A stretch of DNA of 64,000 bases from the NCBI GenBank assembly GCA_030550025.1, contig JAUQQC010000006.1:1-64000 (forward strand), written 5' to 3'. This document shows positions 24,298 through 33,197 of this stretch, in pieces (the first letter of the stretch is position 1; each line of letters starts with the position of its first letter). The notes beneath the pieces are model-generated. The model saw only the letters and a program-made list of their open reading frames with translations, was not told where the DNA came from and ran no database searches. Position numbers and translations under genes: made by a program. Source of the stretch: Acidobacteriota bacterium. Its GTDB lineage: Bacteria; Acidobacteriota; Blastocatellia; HR10.

Positions 24298-24600
24298 TGG
24301 TGTACGCGCAGAGCACGGCGCGCGGGAGCCCGTAGAGGCGCGATAGTGAACGGCGCCTCGAGGCGATCCTCCTTCCATCGGGAGTTCGCGCGTGGGCGAT
24401 TCGAATCGAGCTGGAGGCGAGCGCGAACGCCCCTACGTTACGACCGAATCCATTCCGCGGGTGAGCCTGCGATGCGGGCGACTCGAATCGAACCTATGTC
24501 TGCGAGCAGTGCATGGGGACAACCGCGAGGCTTGTGTCGTTCGCCTCGAACCATTTTCGGGCATCCTCGCGGCGGGCCCTCGATGACGCGAGGGAGGGGG
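24298..24600. repeat. Intergenic region with degenerate palindromic repeats
   Basis: No gene seen. It holds an inverted repeat GAGGCGC/GCGCCTC (24335-24341, 24353-24359), a perfect 12-bp palindrome CGATTCGAATCG (24397-24408) and a one-mismatch copy (24479-24490) in similar GGGCGAxTCGAATCGA contexts. It resembles decayed copies of a dispersed palindromic element. Confidence 0.45.
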
Positions 24601-24606
24601 GGATGT

Positions 24607-24634
24607 TTGAAAAGGAGCGCGGCATCTCTATAAT
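24607..24634 (+). promoter_or_regulatory. Promoter of the MobA-like/RNase H fusion gene
   Basis: TTGAAA (24607-24612), 16 nt, TATAAT (24629-24634). Transcription should start near 24641, at or a few bases before the start codon. Confidence 0.65.
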
Positions 24635-24639
24635 GGTTT

Positions 24640-25824
24640 GTGGATGCGAGCATGGTGATTGATGGCATTCTCTTGGCGGCGGGGCTCTCCCGACGATTCG
24701 GGCGTCCGAAGCAACTCGTCGAATGGCGGGGGAAACCGCTCATCGTGCACATGGCGGAGATGGCCCTGGCCTCGCGGCTGCGGCACGTCATCGTCGTTCT
24801 CGGCTCTGCCGCTTCTGAAGTCCGGCGGGCGCTTGCGCCGCTGCTTCACGACCCGCGCCTTCGGATCGTCTTCAATGCCGAGTATGAAGAGGGGCAGGCC
24901 AGCTCCATCCGTCGCGGGTTGCGCGCGCTTGAGCCGGGCGCGGAAGCGGCGATGTTCCTGACCTGTGATCAACCGCTGCTGACGGCGTCCCTGTTGGACG
25001 CGCTCATTGATGCCTTCGTCGCGCATCGTCCGCTCATCTGCTATCCCGTGCACGAAGGGATGCGCGGAAGTCCCGTGATCTTCGCCGCCGAGCTATTCCC
25101 GGAGCTGATGGCGCTGTCCGGGGATGTCGGCGGGCGCGTCTTGATCGAGAAGTATCGCGCGCGCGTGCACGAGCAGAAGATCCCTTCAGCCAAGCCGCTT
25201 GCCGATGTGGATACGCCGGCCGATTTGCTGGCTCTCGACCGTGAGGACGATCCCCCTCAAGACCTCGGGGTGGAGTCGGGCGCTCCGGCCACGTCCGAGC
25301 GTTCGGAGGTGGCGTCGTGGGGATTTCAGCAAACGCCTCTTCCATTCCCCGGTCCAGAGAAGGAGCGTGCCGATGTCCTCATCGTCTGCGATGGGAGCAG
25401 TCGGCGGCTGCCTTCGGGAGAGCGCCGCGCCGCGGCCGCAGCGATCGTGAAACGGGGTTCGGACGTGGCGATCTTCGGCGAGTATCTCGGCGCGGCGACG
25501 AATCAGCAAGCGGAGATCGTCGCCGCGTGTCTGGGGCTGGAAGCGCTCGCCCAACCCTCGCGCGTGCGTCTTCTCACGGATTCTCAGTACGTGGTTCGCA
25601 CGATGCAGGGGGGGTACAAGCGACGGGCCAATCTCGCCCTTTGGGAGCGCTTGGATCGCGCCGCTCGACCTCATACGATCGCATGGGTTTGGACGCCGAA
25701 GCACACGGGCCATCCTCTACAGGAAGTCTGCGACCGCGCCGCCCGGCTCATCTCGAAAGAGGGGTGGGTGGATTGGGAGAAGTTGGCCGCGCTTCTGGAA
25801 CGCCGGGCGACCGACGAGGCGTGA
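24640..25824 (+). CDS. Fusion: MobA/MocA-like nucleotidyltransferase plus RNase HI
   Basis: 394 aa from GTG 24640, or 390 aa from ATG 24652, the likelier start given the promoter. Residues 1-205 are a MobA/MocA-like NTP transferase (LLAAGLSRRFGRPKQL, TCDQPLL, RGSPVIF, ADVDTPADL), a family that activates molybdopterin with CTP. After a 35-residue linker, residues about 245-385 are RNase HI-like with all four acidic residues: Asp251 (VCDGSS), Glu292 (QQAEIVAAC), Asp314 (LLTDSQYV) and Asp365. Both halves look active. The frame is continuous, with no stop between domains. The combination is not one I recognise; no molybdenum genes or replication genes are adjacent. Confidence 0.85.
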   Translation: MDASMVIDGILLAAGLSRRFGRPKQLVEWRGKPLIVHMAEMALASRLRHVIVVLGSAASEVRRALAPLLHDPRLRIVFNAEYEEGQASSIRRGLRALEPGAEAAMFLTCDQPLLTASLLDALIDAFVAHRPLICYPVHEGMRGSPVIFAAELFPELMALSGDVGGRVLIEKYRARVHEQKIPSAKPLADVDTPADLLALDREDDPPQDLGVESGAPATSERSEVASWGFQQTPLPFPGPEKERADVLIVCDGSSRRLPSGERRAAAAAIVKRGSDVAIFGEYLGAATNQQAEIVAACLGLEALAQPSRVRLLTDSQYVVRTMQGGYKRRANLALWERLDRAARPHTIAWVWTPKHTGHPLQEVCDRAARLISKEGWVDWEKLAALLERRATDEA

Positions 25825-25837
25825 GTGCGCGCCTCGC

Positions 25838-26551
25838 TCACGCGCCTCGCCGATTGCGCCGATTGGCGATCTCCTGCCGCAATGTGTCGAGGATGTGGGC
25901 TCCGGGTGCGACTTCTTCCAATCGCTTGAGCAGCGCTTCGGCTTCGCCCAACTCGCCTTTCTCCGTCAACGCGACGATGAGATTGTGTAGCGCCTGTGGG
26001 TGCTTCGGATTCGTGGCGAGCACGCGCTGGTATTCGGCGATCGCGCGCTCCAGCTCGCGGGGCTGTCGCTTGTAGAACGTGAGGCCATAGTCCGTGCGCA
26101 CGTTCGCGTCGTCGGGCTTTTGGGCGAGAGCGCGTTCGTACCATCGGCCCGCTTCTTGAAAGTGGGCGTTCGATTGCGCCGTGTCCTGATGTTGCAGATA
26201 GTGATCGCCGAGGTCGAAATGGACGTTCCCCAGTTGCACGAGCGTGTTGTAGTCATCGGGTCGGATCGCGTTCGCGCGCTCGAAGTACTTCAACGCTTGC
26301 TCCAGCCGACCGGCCCGATAGAGCGCCGTCGCCGCTGTGACCTGTGCGTCGAAGTCCTGCGGTCGCTCCTCAGCTCGCTGGACCAATTGCGCGATCTCGC
26401 TCTCGCTGGCCCCGATCGGAGGGTGACCAGGCGGCAGTTGCATCGTCGAAGGCGGCGCGTTCGCCCGATTGTAATGGTTCGCGTAGAGGAAGCCCGCGAT
26501 GAAGCCGATCAGAAGTCCGATGACGCCGAAGTAGAGATTGTGCGACTTCAT
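25838..26551 (-). CDS. Membrane-anchored TPR protein
   Basis: 237 aa. AGGAGG nine bases upstream selects the ATG at 26551 (MKSHNLYFGVIGLLIGFIAGFLYA), giving one N-terminal membrane helix. Residues about 60-225 form four or more tetratricopeptide repeats (ALYRAGRLEQALKYFERANAIRPDD and similar). It is probably a periplasm-facing or cytosolic scaffold; the partner is unknown. It converges with the fusion gene and diverges from the RmlC-like gene. Confidence 0.85.
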   Translation of the reverse strand: MKSHNLYFGVIGLLIGFIAGFLYANHYNRANAPPSTMQLPPGHPPIGASESEIAQLVQRAEERPQDFDAQVTAATALYRAGRLEQALKYFERANAIRPDDYNTLVQLGNVHFDLGDHYLQHQDTAQSNAHFQEAGRWYERALAQKPDDANVRTDYGLTFYKRQPRELERAIAEYQRVLATNPKHPQALHNLIVALTEKGELGEAEALLKRLEEVAPGAHILDTLRQEIANRRNRRGA

Positions 26552-26634
26552 CTTCCCGTTCCTCCTGAAGCGATCATTATACCGTTGGCTTGACGTCTGG
26601 TGCCATCCGTTCGAGCCTGGGAGCGGCCTCTCGG

Positions 26635-26663
26635 TTGGTCGGGCGATCTGGGCGGTGTACAAT
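26635..26663 (+). promoter_or_regulatory. Promoter of the RmlC-like gene
   Basis: TTGGTC (26635-26640), 17 nt, TACAAT (26658-26663). A TATAAT read on the minus strand near 26577-26582 probably serves the divergent TPR gene. Confidence 0.6.
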
Positions 26664-26703
26664 TTACACCTCTTTCGTGAACACGTGGCGAAAGGAGCGG
26701 GTT

Positions 26704-27159
26704 ATGATCGAGGGCGTCCGGGTGAAACCGCTGCGCATGATCCCCGATGAGCGAGGGCGTTTGATGGAGCTGCTTCGCGCGGACGATGAGATCTTCATTA
26801 AGTTCGGCCAGGTCTACATGACGACCGTTTATCCCGGCGTGGTGAAGGCTTGGCATTATCACAAGAAGCAATACGACAACTTCGTCGCCATTCGCGGGAT
26901 GATCAAGCTCGTGCTCTATGATGCGCGCGAGGATTCGCCCACGCGGGGAGAGATCAACGAGTTCTTCATTGGGGATTGGAACCCGCAGCTCGTGCAGATC
27001 CCCCCCGGCGTCTATCACGGCTTCAAGTGCATCAGCGAGACCGAGGCCATCGTCATCAATATCCCGACCGAGGTCTACAACTACGCCCAACCGGACGAGT
27101 ATCGGCTCGATCCACATAAGGGAGGGATCCCCTATGATTGGGCGAGGAAGGATGGATGA
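26704..27159 (+). CDS. RmlC-like cupin, dTDP-4-dehydrorhamnose 3,5-epimerase family
   Basis: 151 aa, start fixed by AAAGGAG before the ATG at 26704. The fold shows RGRLMELLRADDEIF, YPGVVKAWHYHKKQYDNF and IPPGVYHGFKCI, matching the short RmlC-like branch. Classical enzymes epimerise dTDP-4-keto-6-deoxyglucose in rhamnose synthesis and use a catalytic His-Asp pair; here AWHYHKKQYD replaces the usual RGLHYQ, so substrate identity is open. No rmlA, rmlB or rmlD is nearby. The stop overlaps the start of the M16 gene. Confidence 0.82.
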   Translation: MIEGVRVKPLRMIPDERGRLMELLRADDEIFIKFGQVYMTTVYPGVVKAWHYHKKQYDNFVAIRGMIKLVLYDAREDSPTRGEINEFFIGDWNPQLVQIPPGVYHGFKCISETEAIVINIPTEVYNYAQPDEYRLDPHKGGIPYDWARKDG

Positions 27160-30139
27160 GGAGCGTCCCTTCGACATCGTCGGGCGAAGCGCTCTCGGAG
27201 GGCGTGTTCTCGTGCTCCTGGGGCTTATCGGGATCATGGCTTTCGGGGTGTCGGGCGAAGCCGCGGCACAAGCCGGGCGACGGCGTCAGCCCCCACCTCC
27301 TCCGAAGGTCGAGGAGAAGCGCACGCCACCGACCGAGGAGAAGCCCGCTGCCCCGGCGGTGAAAAAGGGTGCGGAGATCGTCGAGGAGCTGAACCTCCCG
27401 GAGCAAGTCACGATGCGCGTGCGGTTGCGAAACGGCCTGACGCTCATTGTGCGCGAGCGGTATCGGTTTCCGCTTGTCGGGATCGCCGTCGTGGTGAAGA
27501 CGGAGCGCTCGGGACAGCCGGTGGGGATCGCTCGACTAGTCGGGCGCTTGCTCTTTCAGGGGACGTCATCGCGTCCCGGCCTTCGTGTCCTCGAGGATCT
27601 CCACGCACTGGGGAGCGAGCCGATTGTGGAGGAGCAGGGCGATCGCACGCTCTTTCGGATGACCGTCTTGGCCGAGCACGTCCGTCAGGCATTGGAGATC
27701 GTGGCGGACGCAGTGCAACATCCTTCCTTCGACGAAGCGATGCTGCGGCAGCAGATCGAGCTGCTCCTTCAGGAAGAGCGCCTGCGCTGGGATCGTCCTG
27801 AGCTATTCGCGCGCGATCGGGCGCAAGCGCTTGCGAGGGGGGAACCGCTGCCCTTGGAGCGAGAGAGCGCCCTGCGCGCGCTCACGCGGGAGGCCGTCGC
27901 CGATTTCCATCGGCAGCAATATCGAGGCGAGCGGATCGTGATCGCGCTCGTCGGTGCTGTCAGTACACCGGACGTGGTGGCGGACGTGCAGCGCCTTTTC
28001 GGCGATCTACCGTACACCGAAGCAGAGGCCGCGCCCTCACCGCAAGCGCGAGCGCCGGAGGAGCTGCGGTCTGAGGATACGAAAGCTGCGGCTCCCGTAA
28101 CCCAGGCGGGTGCTCCTTCGGCCCCCTCACCTTCGCCCTTGCGTTATCGTGAGGACCGCGGCGATCTCGCTCCGGCGATTCTGACCTTCTGGCATGAGGT
28201 CCCGGATGCGATCTCCTCCAGCGCTCAGAAAGGGGATTGGCCGCTGCTGTTGCGCCTGCTGGCGGTCGTTCTCGCCCAGGGGCGCGCCTCACGCGTCGCG
28301 CTCGGAGTACGCGAGGCGCGGCGGCTGGCCGTCGAAGTTTGGGCCGAGCCCGTGATCGAAGGGCAGCGAGGAGCTCTCTTCGTTCAATGGCGCGTGGATC
28401 CGACCGATCGAGAGCGAGTTCTGCTGGCGCATATGGAAGAGGTGGAGAAGCTGCGGCGTCTGCGGCTCTCGCCTGGGGAGATGCAGCGCGCGCGCTCGCT
28501 CCTGGAGCGATGGTGGCTCGAGCGCACGTTGACCTACGCGGGAGAGGCGGAGCAATTGGCGTTGGAGGAAGCAGTGTGGGGCGACTTCCGGCGCGCCGAT
28601 CGCTTTGTCGCGCGCCTTATGGAGATCACGGCCGAGCAACTGCGCGCTTTCGCGGAACGGTGTCTGGACATCGGGCAGATGGCGCTCCACGAATATCTTC
28701 CGCGCTCGATCTCCGGTCCCTTGGAAGCGGCGGGGATCATGGCGCGGATCGCCGCGCAAGTACCGGGCGTGATGGAGCGGCCGATCGCGCCTGAGCGCGT
28801 TGGACAAAGCCCTGAAGTTCCGGCCGTGCCGCAGGGGGTACGTCGCGCGCACGAAGGTGAGGGGGAGGCTGTCGTCTTCTCTCTGCAGCCGGAGCCCCTG
28901 CGCGATTTCTCCGTGTTCGAAGGGCCGCGCGCGTTTGTGCGCGAGGATCGTTCGCATCCGCTGCTGAGCATTGGTCTCTTCTTTCAAGGCGGTCGGCTGC
29001 AAGAGACGGCTACGACGGCGGGCCTGACGGAACTGATGTTGCGCGCGATCCTCTGCGGGACGCGTGGTCGCTTGTCGCTCTCGGCGGCGGACGTGGCCAT
29101 GCGCTTGGAGCAGCTCGGTGCAGAGGTCGCGCTAGTCAACGCGCCCGACTTCTTCGGCTATGTGCTCACGGTCCTCTCGCGGAATCAAGAGGCAGCGCTG
29201 CGGTTGCTTCTGGAGTTGCTGGAACGGCCGGCCTTGGCCGATGAGGAGATTCGTTTGGAGCAAGCGCGATTGCTTTTGGAGATTCGCGCGCGGCGCGCGG
29301 ATCCAATCCGGCGCGCTCGCGACTTGGCCGCACGCGCGCTCTATGGGGATACGCCATACGGACGATCGCCCTTGGGGGAGGAAGAATCGGTTCGTGCGCT
29401 CACGCCCGAGCAAGTGCGCGCCTGGTATGCGAACACGATCGCGCGGCAGTTCCCGCTCGTCCTCCTCGTCGGGGATACGGACGGATCGGCGTTGATCTCA
29501 ACCGTCGTCGCGCGGGAGATTCGCCGTCAGGACGTGCAACGCGCGTTTCACGCCACATTGCCGAAGCCCTCGATGGAACCGCGTCTGCTCTCGGAGGAGG
29601 TCGGGGAACAGGCGATCGTTCAAACGTGGGCCTGGCTTGGGCCGTCCAGTCCGAGCGAAGATGAACCCGCGCTCGATGTGCTGCGCGCGCATCTGGCGGG
29701 GTGGGGAGGGGGACTCCGGCGCGCGTTGCAGGCAGTGCCCGCGTCTGTGATGGAGGTTTCCGTGGAGCCGCGTCGGCTCGGGGGGATGATCGCCCTCACC
29801 ATCACGGCAGCGCCCGAACAGATGGCGCGCGCGCGCCAGATCGTCGAGCAGGAGGTAGCGCGCTTGACCACGGAGCCGCTCGATCCGCAGACCGTGCGAC
29901 GAGCGATCCAACGCGTGCTCGTCGAACGGGCTGGCGTCTTCGAGGATCACGTCGCGCTCGTGCTCGCCTACGCGCACGCTTTCTTCGCGGCGGCGCGCCC
30001 GCAGTCGGTCGAACAGCAAGCGTCGAAGCTCCAGGCCGTGACCCCCGCCGATCTGCAACGCGTGGCGGCCACCTACGTTCGTGCGGCTCGCGCCGCCATC
30101 GGCATCGCTCACGCGCGGGCGAAAAACGGCCGATCGTGA
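27134..30139 (+). CDS. Exported tandem M16-like protein lacking zinc-binding motifs
   Basis: 1001 aa from ATG 27134 (GGAGGG seven bases before), overlapping the RmlC-like gene by 26 nt. An N-terminal hydrophobic helix (VLVLLGLIGIMAFGVSG) and a Pro-rich linker precede two M16 units (about 80-540 and 590-995). The HxxEH zinc motif expected at GLAHFLEHMLFKGT reads GIARLVGRLLFQGT in the first unit and GLTELMLRAILCGT in the second. Neither can bind zinc in the normal way. M16 heterodimers often contain one inactive subunit, but a double-inactive fusion is unusual. It may be a periplasmic binding or chaperone-like protein. Confidence 0.85.
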   Translation: MIGRGRMDEERPFDIVGRSALGGRVLVLLGLIGIMAFGVSGEAAAQAGRRRQPPPPPKVEEKRTPPTEEKPAAPAVKKGAEIVEELNLPEQVTMRVRLRNGLTLIVRERYRFPLVGIAVVVKTERSGQPVGIARLVGRLLFQGTSSRPGLRVLEDLHALGSEPIVEEQGDRTLFRMTVLAEHVRQALEIVADAVQHPSFDEAMLRQQIELLLQEERLRWDRPELFARDRAQALARGEPLPLERESALRALTREAVADFHRQQYRGERIVIALVGAVSTPDVVADVQRLFGDLPYTEAEAAPSPQARAPEELRSEDTKAAAPVTQAGAPSAPSPSPLRYREDRGDLAPAILTFWHEVPDAISSSAQKGDWPLLLRLLAVVLAQGRASRVALGVREARRLAVEVWAEPVIEGQRGALFVQWRVDPTDRERVLLAHMEEVEKLRRLRLSPGEMQRARSLLERWWLERTLTYAGEAEQLALEEAVWGDFRRADRFVARLMEITAEQLRAFAERCLDIGQMALHEYLPRSISGPLEAAGIMARIAAQVPGVMERPIAPERVGQSPEVPAVPQGVRRAHEGEGEAVVFSLQPEPLRDFSVFEGPRAFVREDRSHPLLSIGLFFQGGRLQETATTAGLTELMLRAILCGTRGRLSLSAADVAMRLEQLGAEVALVNAPDFFGYVLTVLSRNQEAALRLLLELLERPALADEEIRLEQARLLLEIRARRADPIRRARDLAARALYGDTPYGRSPLGEEESVRALTPEQVRAWYANTIARQFPLVLLVGDTDGSALISTVVAREIRRQDVQRAFHATLPKPSMEPRLLSEEVGEQAIVQTWAWLGPSSPSEDEPALDVLRAHLAGWGGGLRRALQAVPASVMEVSVEPRRLGGMIALTITAAPEQMARARQIVEQEVARLTTEPLDPQTVRRAIQRVLVERAGVFEDHVALVLAYAHAFFAAARPQSVEQQASKLQAVTPADLQRVAATYVRAARAAIGIAHARAKNGRS

Positions 30140-30153
30140 ATCGAACGTGCTTC

Positions 30154-30182
30154 TTGACCGCGTCGAAGACGAATGGTGTAAT
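30154..30182 (+). promoter_or_regulatory. Promoter of the NicO-family gene
   Basis: TTGACC (30154-30159), 17 nt, TGTAAT (30177-30182), about 38 nt before the ATG at 30221. Confidence 0.65.
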
Positions 30183-30220
30183 CTCCATCCTGGCGGTCGT
30201 GGGAAGCGAGGGAGGAAGCG

Positions 30221-30925
30221 ATGGAGACGACGCATTTCGCTCTCGTGCTCGCGCTCGGATTCATCTCCGGGATGCGCCACGCGTTGGACCCGGATCATGT
30301 CGCGGCCGTCTCGACGATCGTCGCCGAGCATCGGGACGTGTGGCGGTCCTCGCGCGTCGGCGCCTTTTGGGGGATCGGGCATACGGTGACGCTGGCGGCG
30401 GCCGGCCTCGTGGTGTTGATCTTCAAGCTCACGATTCCCGAGCGCCTTGCTCTCGGATTCGAACTCGCCGTCGGCGTGATGCTCGTGCTCCTCGGGCTGC
30501 AGGTCATCCTTCGGTTCGTGCGCGAGCGCTTTCACATCCACGCGCACGAGCACGGGGGCGAGCGACATATCCATCTGCATTCGCACCGACACGGTCCCGA
30601 GCATCGTCATGAACACGGATGGCGGTATGAGTGGCGCTCGCTTTTGATCGGCATGGTCCACGGTTTAGCGGGCAGCGCCGCGCTCACCGTCTTGCTGCTC
30701 TCTTCGCTTCGCTCGCTCCTTCAGGGCGTGCTCTATCTCGCGATGTTTGGGATCGGCTCGATCGCCGGCATGATGCTCATCAGCGTGCTTATTGGCTCGC
30801 CCTTCGCCTATACGGCCTGGCGCTTCGAGCGCGTGAATCATGCGCTTCGCGTCCTGGTGGGCGTGGCGAGTCTCGGGATCGGCCTCGCGATCATCGCCGA
30901 GGTAGGAGGGCAATTGAGCCGATGA
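30221..30925 (+). CDS. NicO/UreH-family nickel or cobalt transporter
   Basis: 234 aa membrane protein with about six helices. Helix 1 carries HALDPDH, the H-x4-DH signature of nickel/cobalt permeases. Between helices 3 and 4 lies a His-rich loop (residues about 105-132, with HIHAHEHGGERH and HLHSHRHGPEHRHEH), a probable metal-collecting segment. The family handles nickel or cobalt, in or out. No urease, hydrogenase or cobalamin biosynthesis gene is adjacent, although a BtuF-like gene lies 3 kb downstream. Confidence 0.88.
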   Translation: METTHFALVLALGFISGMRHALDPDHVAAVSTIVAEHRDVWRSSRVGAFWGIGHTVTLAAAGLVVLIFKLTIPERLALGFELAVGVMLVLLGLQVILRFVRERFHIHAHEHGGERHIHLHSHRHGPEHRHEHGWRYEWRSLLIGMVHGLAGSAALTVLLLSSLRSLLQGVLYLAMFGIGSIAGMMLISVLIGSPFAYTAWRFERVNHALRVLVGVASLGIGLAIIAEVGGQLSR

Positions 30926-30950
30926 ACTCTTGGGCTTTGGGGAGGGAGAG

Positions 30951-33197
30951 ATGAAGCGACGGCAATGCCTCTTGATCGTGAGTTACTCCCTGCTCATTGG
31001 ACTTCTCGCGATGGGGGGGGCGCAGGCCGCTCGTCCGATTCAACGGACACTCACGGTCGAGCGCATCTTCAGCCCTCCGAGTTTGAGCGGGCGCGTGCCG
31101 ACGGGTCTTCGCTGGTCCCCCGATGGACGATGGGTCACGTATCTGGCCAGCCGTGCCGGAACCGAGGTCATGGACCTGTGGGGATATGACGTCGCGCGTC
31201 GAGAGCGCACGATGGTGCTCAAGGCCGAAGACCTTGTCTCTGGAGAGCCTCAGTTCTCGCCCGAGGAAGAAGCTTTGCGTGAGCGTCTGCGAGTGACGAC
31301 GACGGGCATCACCGCCTACTTCTGGTCGCCTGCGGGGGCGCACATCTTCATCCCCATTGCCGGGGAGTTTTACCTCTACGAGTGGGCGACGCGGCGTCTG
31401 ACGCGGTTGCTCTCGCGCGACCTCTCGCGGTTCGATCCACAGTACTCGCCCGATGGGCGCTTCATCGCCTACGTCAAGAGGGGAAATCTCTTCCTCGTGG
31501 AGGTATCGAGTGGTCAAGAGCGACAGCTCACCTTTGACGGGACGGAGGAGGTGCAAAATGGCGTGAGCGAATACGTCGCTCAGGAAGAGATGGATCGCTT
31601 CACGGGCTATTGGTGGTCGCCGGATGGGCAGCGCCTCGCATATCTGCAAGTGGACACTCGTCCGGTGAAGGATTTCCATATCCCGGACTACCGATCGAAC
31701 TACGTAGCGGTCGAGAAGCAGAAGTATCCGAAGGCCGGCGATCCGAACGCCAGTGTGCGCGTCGGCGTGCTCTCGCTCGAGGATGGGCGGACGGTGTGGA
31801 TGGATACGGGACCGGACTCGGACATCTACATTCCGCGCGTCGCGTGGCTCCCGGACGGCAAGACGCTCAGCGTTCAAATCCAAAGCCGGGATCAGGATCG
31901 GTTGAGCCTGTATTTCTTCGATGTGACGACGGGGAAGGGGCGGCTCGTCCTGACGGAAGCGGAACCGAACTGGGTGAATCTGCACGATCACCTCTATTTC
32001 TTCAAAGATGGCCGACGGTTCCTCTGGTCTTCGGAGCGCACGGGCTTTCGCCATCTCTATCTCTACGACATCGAGGGGCGGCTCATTCGGCCGCTCACGC
32101 AAGGGGCGTGGCAGGTGGAAGCCCTCTGTGGTGTGGATGAGGCGCGCGGGATTGTCTACTTCACGGCCACGGAGAAGAGTCCGACAGAGCGCCATCTCTA
32201 TCGCGTCTCTCTCGATGGGACGGGGCTGACGCGAATCTCGCGGGAAGAGGGATGGCATGCCATCACCTTCTCGCCGACGTTCGAGTATTATCTCGATCTC
32301 TTCTCGAACGTCGTGACGCCGCCTCGGCTGAGTCTCCACCGAGCCGATGGCGAGCGACTGGCCGATATCGAGGAGAACGTCGTCGCGGAGCTGCAGGAGT
32401 ACGCCCTGAGTCCCGTCGAGTTTCTCACGGTGCGAGCCGACGATGGGACGCCGCTGCCGGCTATGATGATCAAGCCGAGGGGCTTTGACCCTCAGAAGAA
32501 ATATCCCGTCATCGTGTACGTCTACGGGGGGCCGCGCGCGCAGGTCGTGGTCAATCGGTGGGGCGGAGACCGGTTCCTCTGGCATCAGCTCATGGCCGCG
32601 CAGGGATTCCTCATCTTCAGCCTGGATAATCGTGGCTCTTGGGGGAGGGGGAAGGCCTGGGAGGCAAAGCTTCACCGGCGGCTCGGATATTGGGAGCTGA
32701 AAGATCAACTGGCGGGCGTCGCGTATCTGAAATCGCTCCCCTATGTGGACCCGGAGCGGATCGGCATATGGGGATGGAGCTATGGGGGATATATGACGCT
32801 CATGGCGCTCTTCACGGCGCCGGAGGTCTTCCGCACAGGGATCGCTGTGGCACCTGTGACCGACTGGCGGAATTACGACACGCATTACACGGAGCGGTAT
32901 CTGGAACGTCCGCAGGAGAATCCCGAGGGGTATCGGCTCAGCTCGCCGATCACCTATGTCGCTCAAGCGAAAGTTCGATTCCTCCTCGTTCATGGCATGG
33001 CCGACGATAACGTGCACTTTCAGGACACGGTTCAGCTGGTGGAGGCTTTGATCCGTGCGCGGCGTCCCTTCGATCTGATGATCTATCCGGGGAAGAAGCA
33101 CGGGATCAGTGGGGCGGATGCGCGGATCCACCTCTTCACGTTGATGACCGACTACTTTTTGCGCCACCTCGCGGCGTCGAAGGAAGCGGGATCATGA
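30951..33197 (+). CDS. Dipeptidyl peptidase IV-like S9 serine peptidase
   Basis: 748 aa. GGGAGGGAGAG precedes ATG 30951; a signal peptide follows (VSYSLLIGLLAMGGAQA). An eight-bladed propeller (about 45-480, with RWSPDGRWVTYL and YVAQEEMDRFTGYWWSPDG, which supplies the Glu pair that holds the substrate amino terminus) caps a C-terminal alpha/beta hydrolase. The triad is Ser610 (GWSYGGYM), Asp686 (GMADDNVHF) and His717 (KKHG). It removes N-terminal dipeptides, typically after Pro or Ala. Its stop overlaps the glutaminyl cyclase start, so the two are co-translated. Confidence 0.95.
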   Translation: MKRRQCLLIVSYSLLIGLLAMGGAQAARPIQRTLTVERIFSPPSLSGRVPTGLRWSPDGRWVTYLASRAGTEVMDLWGYDVARRERTMVLKAEDLVSGEPQFSPEEEALRERLRVTTTGITAYFWSPAGAHIFIPIAGEFYLYEWATRRLTRLLSRDLSRFDPQYSPDGRFIAYVKRGNLFLVEVSSGQERQLTFDGTEEVQNGVSEYVAQEEMDRFTGYWWSPDGQRLAYLQVDTRPVKDFHIPDYRSNYVAVEKQKYPKAGDPNASVRVGVLSLEDGRTVWMDTGPDSDIYIPRVAWLPDGKTLSVQIQSRDQDRLSLYFFDVTTGKGRLVLTEAEPNWVNLHDHLYFFKDGRRFLWSSERTGFRHLYLYDIEGRLIRPLTQGAWQVEALCGVDEARGIVYFTATEKSPTERHLYRVSLDGTGLTRISREEGWHAITFSPTFEYYLDLFSNVVTPPRLSLHRADGERLADIEENVVAELQEYALSPVEFLTVRADDGTPLPAMMIKPRGFDPQKKYPVIVYVYGGPRAQVVVNRWGGDRFLWHQLMAAQGFLIFSLDNRGSWGRGKAWEAKLHRRLGYWELKDQLAGVAYLKSLPYVDPERIGIWGWSYGGYMTLMALFTAPEVFRTGIAVAPVTDWRNYDTHYTERYLERPQENPEGYRLSSPITYVAQAKVRFLLVHGMADDNVHFQDTVQLVEALIRARRPFDLMIYPGKKHGISGADARIHLFTLMTDYFLRHLAASKEAGS

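Noticed and set aside
24397-24408. TTCGAAT-like T-loop as a tRNA
   Set aside because: It is a perfect palindrome without any other cloverleaf part; treated as a repeat element.
30891-33167. 758-codon frame on the minus strand
   Set aside because: Antisense shadow of the S9 peptidase, which has an intact triad and ribosome site; the shadow has no domain and odd composition.
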